A stretch of DNA of 7,851 nt from positions 1 to 7,851 of the forward strand of contig NYSP01000044.1 of the NCBI GenBank assembly GCA_002683115.1, written 5' to 3'. Positions 1-7,851 of this stretch are shown one piece after another. How positions within the stretch are numbered: the first letter of the stretch is position 1; every line of letters begins with the position of its first letter. Below the pieces are notes generated by a model. It did no database searches, had not been told where the DNA came from, and was given only the letters and a program-made list of their open reading frames with translations. A program made the position numbers and the translations under genes. Source of the stretch: Gammaproteobacteria bacterium (lineage in GTDB: Bacteria > Pseudomonadota > Gammaproteobacteria > SAR86 > TMED112).

Positions 1-117
1 AGAGGTGAAACAACTCAAATGACAATAATGGTTCTTGTAATGATTCTAATTCTTGCTCTTATCTTTTGGGGTCTAGATTCTTTATTATCATTCTTATCAA
101 GGTTTATTTTGAGCTAA
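1..117 (+). CDS. secE: SecE, protein translocase subunit, C-terminal fragment
   Basis: The window opens inside a gene; the frame beginning at base 1 runs 38 codons to a TAA at 115-117. The peptide starts RGETTQMT, continues into a long hydrophobic segment, and carries the FWGLD signature followed by a short amphipathic tail. This is the last transmembrane helix of SecE, where family members have R-x-E-T-x-x-T before the helix and a W-G-L-D near its end. SecE is the small inner-membrane subunit that clamps SecY in the SecYEG channel. Its stop codon is immediately followed by the nusG ATG, the usual neighbour, which supports the call despite the small piece visible. The 5' part, including any upstream promoter, lies outside the window. 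Confidence 0.9.
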   Translation, partial: RGETTQMTIMVLVMILILALIFWGLDSLLSFLSRFILS

Positions 118-645
118 ATGGAATATTACGTAATACAAGCATTCTCTAACTGTGAGAAAAAAGTTAAAGCCTCTCTAGAAGAGAGAATAGAAATGTCAGG
201 GCTTTCAGAAATGTTTGGGGAAATAATGATTCCAACTGAGCAAGTCACTGAGCTAAAAAAGGGCCAAAAGAAACAAATGGAAAGAAAGTTTTTTCCAGGT
301 TATATGTTGGTTGAAATGAATATGAATGACGACACTTGGCACTTAGTCAGGAAAACACCAAATGTGATGGGTTTCTTGGGTGGAACAAAGAACAAACCAT
401 TGCCCCTGTCGGAAAAAGAATTGAATAGGATTACAAATAGAGTTGAACAGACAACAGAACAACCTGTATTTAAAACAGTTTTTGAATCTGGAGAAACGGT
501 AAGAATAAATGATGGACCTTTTAACGACTTTAATGGAATAGTAGAAGAGGTTGACTATGAAAAAAATCTTATTAGAGTTTCTGTAAGTATTTTTGGGAAA
601 TCAACTCCAGTTGAGCTTAACTTCTCACAAGTGGAAAAAAGTTAA
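118..645 (+). CDS. nusG: Transcription termination/antitermination factor NusG
   Basis: NusG binds the RNA polymerase clamp through its N-terminal NGN domain, suppresses pausing, and uses its C-terminal KOW domain to recruit Rho or ribosomal protein S10. The 175-residue product shows both domains. NGN spans about residues 2-108, with YYVIQAFSN at the start, [12 protein letters not shown] at 56-67 and [16 protein letters not shown] at 74-89. KOW spans about 122-175, with [19 protein letters not shown] at 131-149. F159 in VSIFGK corresponds to the E. coli F165 contact for Rho and S10. The protein is about 6 residues shorter than the E. coli one, all at the N-terminus. The ATG directly abuts the secE stop and lacks a good Shine-Dalgarno (only GAG at 111-113), so translational coupling to secE is likely. 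Confidence 0.98.
   Translation: MEYYVIQAFSNCEKKVKASLEERIEMSGLSEMFGEIMIPTEQVTELKKGQKKQMERKFFPGYMLVEMNMNDDTWHLVRKTPNVMGFLGGTKNKPLPLSEKELNRITNRVEQTTEQPVFKTVFESGETVRINDGPFNDFNGIVEEVDYEKNLIRVSVSIFGKSTPVELNFSQVEKS
617..645 (+). promoter_or_regulatory. Candidate hairpin across the nusG stop, before rplK
   Basis: TTAACTT at 617-623 is perfectly complementary to AAGTTAA at 639-645, whose last three bases are the nusG stop. The rplK ATG begins two bases later. An alternative smaller hairpin, ACTT at 620-623 with AAGT at 629-632, uses some of the same bases. Another 5-bp hairpin (TCAAC 601-605 with GTTGA 610-614) lies just upstream. In E. coli the L11-L1 mRNA is controlled by L1 binding at the start of the L11 cistron, so any such site here must overlap the end of nusG. 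I do not recognise a definite L1-binding motif. The stem is AT-rich and could be chance. Confidence 0.25.
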
Positions 646-647
646 TT

Positions 648-1076
648 ATGGCTAAAAAAGTAATGACAGTAATAAAATTGCAAGTTCCAGCGGGCGGTGT
701 AAATCCAAGTCCACCTGTAGGTCCTGCTCTAGGTCAGCACGGCCTCAACATAATGGATTTTTGCAATGCATTTAATGAAAAGACAAAAGAAATGGAGAAA
801 GGGCTAAAAGTCCCAGTCGAAATAACAGTATTTGAAGATAGAACATTCACTTTCATAACTAAATCACCTCCTGCTGCTGTGCTGCTTATGAAAGCAGCTG
901 GCCTTGAGAAAGCTAGTGGTGAGCCAAACAGAAATAAAGTTGCCAAGATCCCTGTTTCCAAAGTTCAGGAAATTGCAGAAATGAAAATGGCAGATTTAAA
1001 TTGCAATGACGTTGAAGCTGCAATAAAAGTTATCAGTGGAACTGCAAGAAGTATGGGAATAGAGATTAAAGGCTAA
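648..1076 (+). CDS. rplK: 50S ribosomal protein L11
   Basis: L11 sits at the base of the L7/L12 stalk with 23S rRNA helices 43-44, forming the GTPase-associated centre that elongation factors and RelA contact. The product has 142 residues, the same length as E. coli L11. The N-terminal domain holds the proline-rich switch [14 protein letters not shown] (19-32), including P22, P23 and P26, positions tied to thiostrepton and micrococcin sensitivity. [14 protein letters not shown] marks the interdomain region, and the C-terminal RNA-binding domain ends with GTARSMG (131-137). The ATG follows the nusG stop by 2 nt, with no convincing Shine-Dalgarno (GGA at 633-635 is 12 nt away). The stop TAA shares its last base with the rplA ATG. 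Confidence 0.98.
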   Translation: MAKKVMTVIKLQVPAGGVNPSPPVGPALGQHGLNIMDFCNAFNEKTKEMEKGLKVPVEITVFEDRTFTFITKSPPAAVLLMKAAGLEKASGEPNRNKVAKIPVSKVQEIAEMKMADLNCNDVEAAIKVISGTARSMGIEIKG

Positions 1077-1759
1077 TGAAAGATACTAAATACAGTAAAA
1101 GTTTACCCGAAGTTGATTTAGAAAAAAGCTTTACAGTGGATGAAGCTATAGATCTGCTACTGAAGCAACCAAAAAGAAAATTTACAGAGTCAGTTGATGT
1201 TTCAGTCACACTTGGTATTGACCCAAAAAAATCAGATCAAAATGTTCGAGGATCATTAACATTACCACATTCCTTGGGCAAGGAAGTAAAAGTAGTTGCC
1301 TTTGTAGATGGCGATAAAGCAAAAGAAGCAAAAGCAGCTGGTGCTGACTTTATTGGAACAGAAGATCTTTTAGATAAATATAAAGACGGAAATATAGATT
1401 TTGACGTAGCTATTACTACACCTGGTATGATGAAAGTGGTAAGCAAGCTAGCAAAAGTTCTTGGCCCTAAAGGTTTAATGCCTAACCCTAAATCTGGCAC
1501 AGTAACTGAAAATATCGAAAAGGCCGTTAAAGATGTAAAACATGGCCAGGTAAGATTTAAAACTGAAAAAGAAGGAATTGTTCAAGGCACAGTTGCAAAT
1601 TCAACAATGGACAAAGACAAAATGACAGAAAACCTCAATTCTTTTATGGCTGAGATTAAGAGACTCAAGCCAGCTTCATCTAAAGGAATTTATATTGAAG
1701 ATATTTACCTCTCGACAACTATGGGTCCAGGGTATAGAATTGACGTCTCTCAATTTTGA
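1076..1759 (+). CDS. rplA: 50S ribosomal protein L1
   Basis: L1 forms the mobile stalk beside the ribosomal E site, helping release deacylated tRNA. In many bacteria it is also a translational repressor of its own L11-L1 mRNA. The 227-residue product carries GIDPKKSDQNVRG (47-59), the family signature LGPKGLMPNPKSGTV (129-143) in domain II, and STTMGPG (213-219) near the C-terminus. It is about 7 residues shorter than E. coli L1, mostly at the N-terminus. The start is fixed by an in-frame TAA at 1067-1069 with no start codon between it and this ATG. It overlaps rplK by one base (TAATG), a typical re-initiation arrangement; AAAGG at 1068-1072 is very close. The stop TGA at 1757-1759 lies within a small inverted repeat and is followed by the L10 leader-like element. 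Confidence 0.98.
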   Translation: MKDTKYSKSLPEVDLEKSFTVDEAIDLLLKQPKRKFTESVDVSVTLGIDPKKSDQNVRGSLTLPHSLGKEVKVVAFVDGDKAKEAKAAGADFIGTEDLLDKYKDGNIDFDVAITTPGMMKVVSKLAKVLGPKGLMPNPKSGTVTENIEKAVKDVKHGQVRFKTEKEGIVQGTVANSTMDKDKMTENLNSFMAEIKRLKPASSKGIYIEDIYLSTTMGPGYRIDVSQF

Positions 1760-1762
1760 GAC
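1745..1762 (+). promoter_or_regulatory. Small inverted repeat over the rplA stop codon
   Basis: GTCTC at 1745-1749 pairs with GAGAC at 1758-1762. An alternative register pairs TCTCA (1748-1752) with TGAGA (1757-1761) around a four-base loop. Either form places the rplA TGA in the 3' arm and ends a few bases before the L10 leader-like stem. It has no following T tract, so it is not a terminator of the usual kind. It may insulate the leader from the preceding coding region or may simply be a chance palindrome. Confidence 0.25.
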
Positions 1763-1763
1763 A

Positions 1764-1844
1764 TCGAAGACTGAAGGTGCTACGGCTTAATTTCCTTCAT
1801 AGATTGTTTCACGACATCCAGTCTTCATTTTATTAAAAATTGTT
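1764..1844 (+). promoter_or_regulatory. L10 leader-like RNA (rplJL autoregulatory element)
   Basis: The only long gap of the cluster folds well. An 8-bp closing stem pairs GAAGACTG (1766-1773) with CAGTCTTC (1819-1826). Inside it, AAGG (1774-1777) pairs with CCTT (1794-1797). The tip, GC-TACG-GC at 1779-1786, is a UNCG-type tetraloop closed by C-G. The asymmetric bases between tip and lower helix (T1778 on one side, TTAATTT 1787-1793 on the other) could form the kink-turn expected of L10 sites. The order GAAGAC, AGGTGC, GCTTAAT, CCTTC, AGAT resembles the L10 leader family as I remember it. In that family the L10-L12 complex binds its mRNA and represses rplJ and rplL translation. The closing stem ends 18 nt before the rplJ ATG, so occupancy could directly block initiation. 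Position and shape are seen; the family match is from memory. Confidence 0.8.
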
Positions 1845-2366
1845 ATGGCATTAAGTATTGCAGATAAGAAAAAGATTGTTACTGAGGTGAATGACTTAGC
1901 GTCAAACGCATCATCTTTGGTTCTTGCAGACGCAAGAGGTCTTAAGGTATCTGAAGCAAATGAATTAAGATCTGAAGGCTTTAAGGCGAATGTAAAATTT
2001 AGAGTAGCTAAAAATACATTGGTTAAGCTTGGTTTAAAAGGAACAAGCTATGAGGGCATTGATGAATTCTTAGACGGTCCAACAATGTTGGCTTTTTCAT
2101 ATGATGAGCCTGGTGCTGCAGCAAAAATTTTAAAATCTTACGCAAAAAAGAATGAAAACCTAAATATTAAGGGTTTATCCATTGATGGAAAGCACTTTGA
2201 AGCAGCAGAAATCAACAAATTGGCCAATTTACCAACATTTATTGAAGCTATTTCAAAATTTGCTGGACTTTTGAAGGCACCTTTGGGTAAAATTGCATCT
2301 CTTATGAATGAGGTTCCTTCTAAATTTGCTAGAACACTCACAAGTGTGAAAGAGCAGAAAGGTTAA
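1845..2366 (+). CDS. rplJ: 50S ribosomal protein L10
   Basis: L10 anchors the L7/L12 dimers to the ribosome next to L11, and as the L10-L12 complex it represses its own mRNA. The 173-residue product begins [12 protein letters not shown], as most L10 proteins do, and shows the typical ADARGL (28-33), FRVAKNTL near residue 55, [10 protein letters not shown] near 77 and LPTFIEAI near 130. The C-terminal region that carries L12 dimers is about 8-10 residues longer than in E. coli and contains two similar segments starting AP (145-146) and VP (157-158). The ATG has no Shine-Dalgarno; the preceding 18 nt are A/T-rich and follow directly on the leader stem. rplL starts 10 nt after the stop, so the pair is almost certainly co-transcribed and co-regulated. 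Confidence 0.98.
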   Translation: MALSIADKKKIVTEVNDLASNASSLVLADARGLKVSEANELRSEGFKANVKFRVAKNTLVKLGLKGTSYEGIDEFLDGPTMLAFSYDEPGAAAKILKSYAKKNENLNIKGLSIDGKHFEAAEINKLANLPTFIEAISKFAGLLKAPLGKIASLMNEVPSKFARTLTSVKEQKG

Positions 2367-2370
2367 GGAG
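2365..2370 (+). promoter_or_regulatory. Strong Shine-Dalgarno for rplL
   Basis: AAGGAG lies six bases upstream of the rplL ATG and overlaps the rplJ stop codon by two bases. It is the only strong, well-spaced ribosome binding site in the window. L7/L12 is the one ribosomal protein present in several copies per ribosome, so a stronger initiation site for rplL than for its neighbours makes functional sense. Confidence 0.85.
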
Positions 2371-2376
2371 AATATA

Positions 2377-2769
2377 ATGGCAACTAAAGAAGAAATATTA
2401 GAATCTATATCAAATATGTCAGTAATGGATCTTGTAGATCTAATTTCTGATATTGAAGAAAAGTTTGGCGTAACCGCAGCAGCAGTTGCAGCAGCACCAG
2501 TAGCTGCTGGAGGAGCTGGAGCTGGAGACGCAGGTGACGCAGCAGAAGCAGAAGAAAAAAGTGCTTTTGATGTTGTGTTGACAGCAGCTGGAGATAAGAA
2601 AGTTGCAGTCATTAAGGCTGTAAGGGCTGCTACTGATTTAGGCTTAAAAGAAGCTAAAGATTTAGTTGATGGTGCTCCAAAAACCGTGAAGGAAGGAGCA
2701 AACAAAGAAGACGCTGAAGCACTTGTTGCAGCACTACAAGAAGCTGGTGCACAAGCTGAGATGAAATAA
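2377..2769 (+). CDS. rplL: 50S ribosomal protein L7/L12
   Basis: L7/L12 is the multi-copy stalk protein that recruits and stimulates the translational GTPases IF2, EF-Tu, EF-G and RF3. The 130-residue product has the N-terminal dimerisation domain (about 1-32, with [10 protein letters not shown] and EEKFGV). An Ala/Gly/Pro-rich flexible hinge covers about 33-61, and the globular C-terminal domain runs from FDVVL at 64. That domain includes [20 protein letters not shown], the helix pair that binds elongation factors. The hinge is about 10 residues longer than in E. coli and contains [16 protein letters not shown], encoded partly by a tandem GGAGCT repeat at 2512-2523. A strong Shine-Dalgarno precedes the start. 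A 7-bp hairpin covers the stop codon before rpoB. Confidence 0.98.
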   Translation: MATKEEILESISNMSVMDLVDLISDIEEKFGVTAAAVAAAPVAAGGAGAGDAGDAAEAEEKSAFDVVLTAAGDKKVAVIKAVRAATDLGLKEAKDLVDGAPKTVKEGANKEDAEALVAALQEAGAQAEMK

Positions 2770-2775
2770 TCTCAG
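2756..2775 (+). promoter_or_regulatory. Hairpin at the rplL/rpoB junction, candidate attenuator
   Basis: CTGAGAT (2756-2762) and ATCTCAG (2769-2775) form a perfect 7-bp stem around a six-base loop, GAAATA. The rplL stop (2767-2769) lies at the loop and 3' arm. Only 14 nt separate the stem from the rpoB ATG, and the following bases (ATTAATCAATTTT) are T-rich but contain no immediate T run. In E. coli this junction holds a partial terminator and an RNase III site that lower rpoBC expression relative to the ribosomal proteins. This small hairpin occupies the same position and may attenuate, protect the upstream mRNA end or affect rpoB initiation. The stem is seen; the role is inferred. Confidence 0.4.
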
Positions 2776-2789
2776 ATTAATCAATTTTA

Positions 2790-7851
<5,062 letters not shown>

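Noticed and set aside
881..898. 7-bp hairpin GCTGCTT/AAGCAGC with a 4-nt loop in rplK
   Set aside because: It lies in codons for conserved alanine and leucine residues ([11 protein letters not shown]). Repeated GCT and GCA alanine codons readily make such stems, and several 7-bp stems are expected by chance in a window this size.
1740..1745. TTGACG resembling a -35 box upstream of rplJ
   Set aside because: At the expected 17-nt spacing the bases (ATCGAA, 1763-1768) are not a -10 element and fall in the leader stem. No promoter can be supported.
2489..2509. 7-bp hairpin CAGCAGC/GCTGCTG in the rplL hinge
   Set aside because: It is explained by runs of alanine codons (GCA then GCT) in the Ala-rich linker; no independent sign of function.
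2253..2705. 150-codon minus-strand open frame opposite rplJ/rplL
   Set aside because: It is the antisense of the Ala-rich rplL hinge, which avoids stops on the opposite strand. The Ala/Ser/Pro-rich composition is what reversed Ala codons produce.

Overview
The window is a stretch of a very AT-rich bacterial genome carrying the classical secE-nusG-rplKAJL-rpoBC cluster. All genes lie on the + strand in the canonical order: 3' end of secE, nusG, rplK (L11), rplA (L1), rplJ (L10), rplL (L7/L12), complete rpoB (RNA polymerase beta) and the first 336 codons of rpoC (beta'). Every protein can be followed almost end to end against the E. coli family members as I remember them. RpoB keeps an equivalent of both insertion domains of the E. 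coli beta subunit. The RpoC N-terminus and the NusG KOW domain are also strongly gammaproteobacterial. The low GC (roughly mid-thirties percent by eye), short gaps and near absence of Shine-Dalgarno sequences suggest a streamlined, probably marine gammaproteobacterium of the SAR86 type. The class is a confident inference; the clade is a guess.

Layout: secE ends at 117 and nusG starts at the next base. nusG and rplK are 2 nt apart, and rplK and rplA overlap by 1 nt. The only sizeable gap is the 85 nt before rplJ, which holds a compact RNA element with the hallmarks of the L10 leader (the autoregulatory site of the L10-L12 complex). rplJ and rplL are 10 nt apart, with a strong Shine-Dalgarno in the gap. 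rplL and rpoB are 20 nt apart, with a hairpin spanning the rplL stop. rpoB and rpoC are 1 nt apart. No stretch above 300 nt lacks a gene. I see no RNA gene, mobile element, CRISPR array or factor-independent terminator.

Functionally the cluster links protein export (SecE), transcription elongation (NusG), the two ribosomal stalks (L1 stalk; L11-L10-L12 GTPase centre) and the two large RNA polymerase subunits. Such operons are usually balanced by feedback of L1 and L10 on their own mRNA and by attenuation between rplL and rpoB. Those control points appear compressed here: the L10 element sits against its start codon, the attenuator position is reduced to one small hairpin, and there is no room between genes for an L1 operator before rplK.

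I find no new biological system. The items worth a second look are RNA structures at gene junctions and in the first codons of rpoB, plus modest length variation in L10, L12 and the beta insertion domain.
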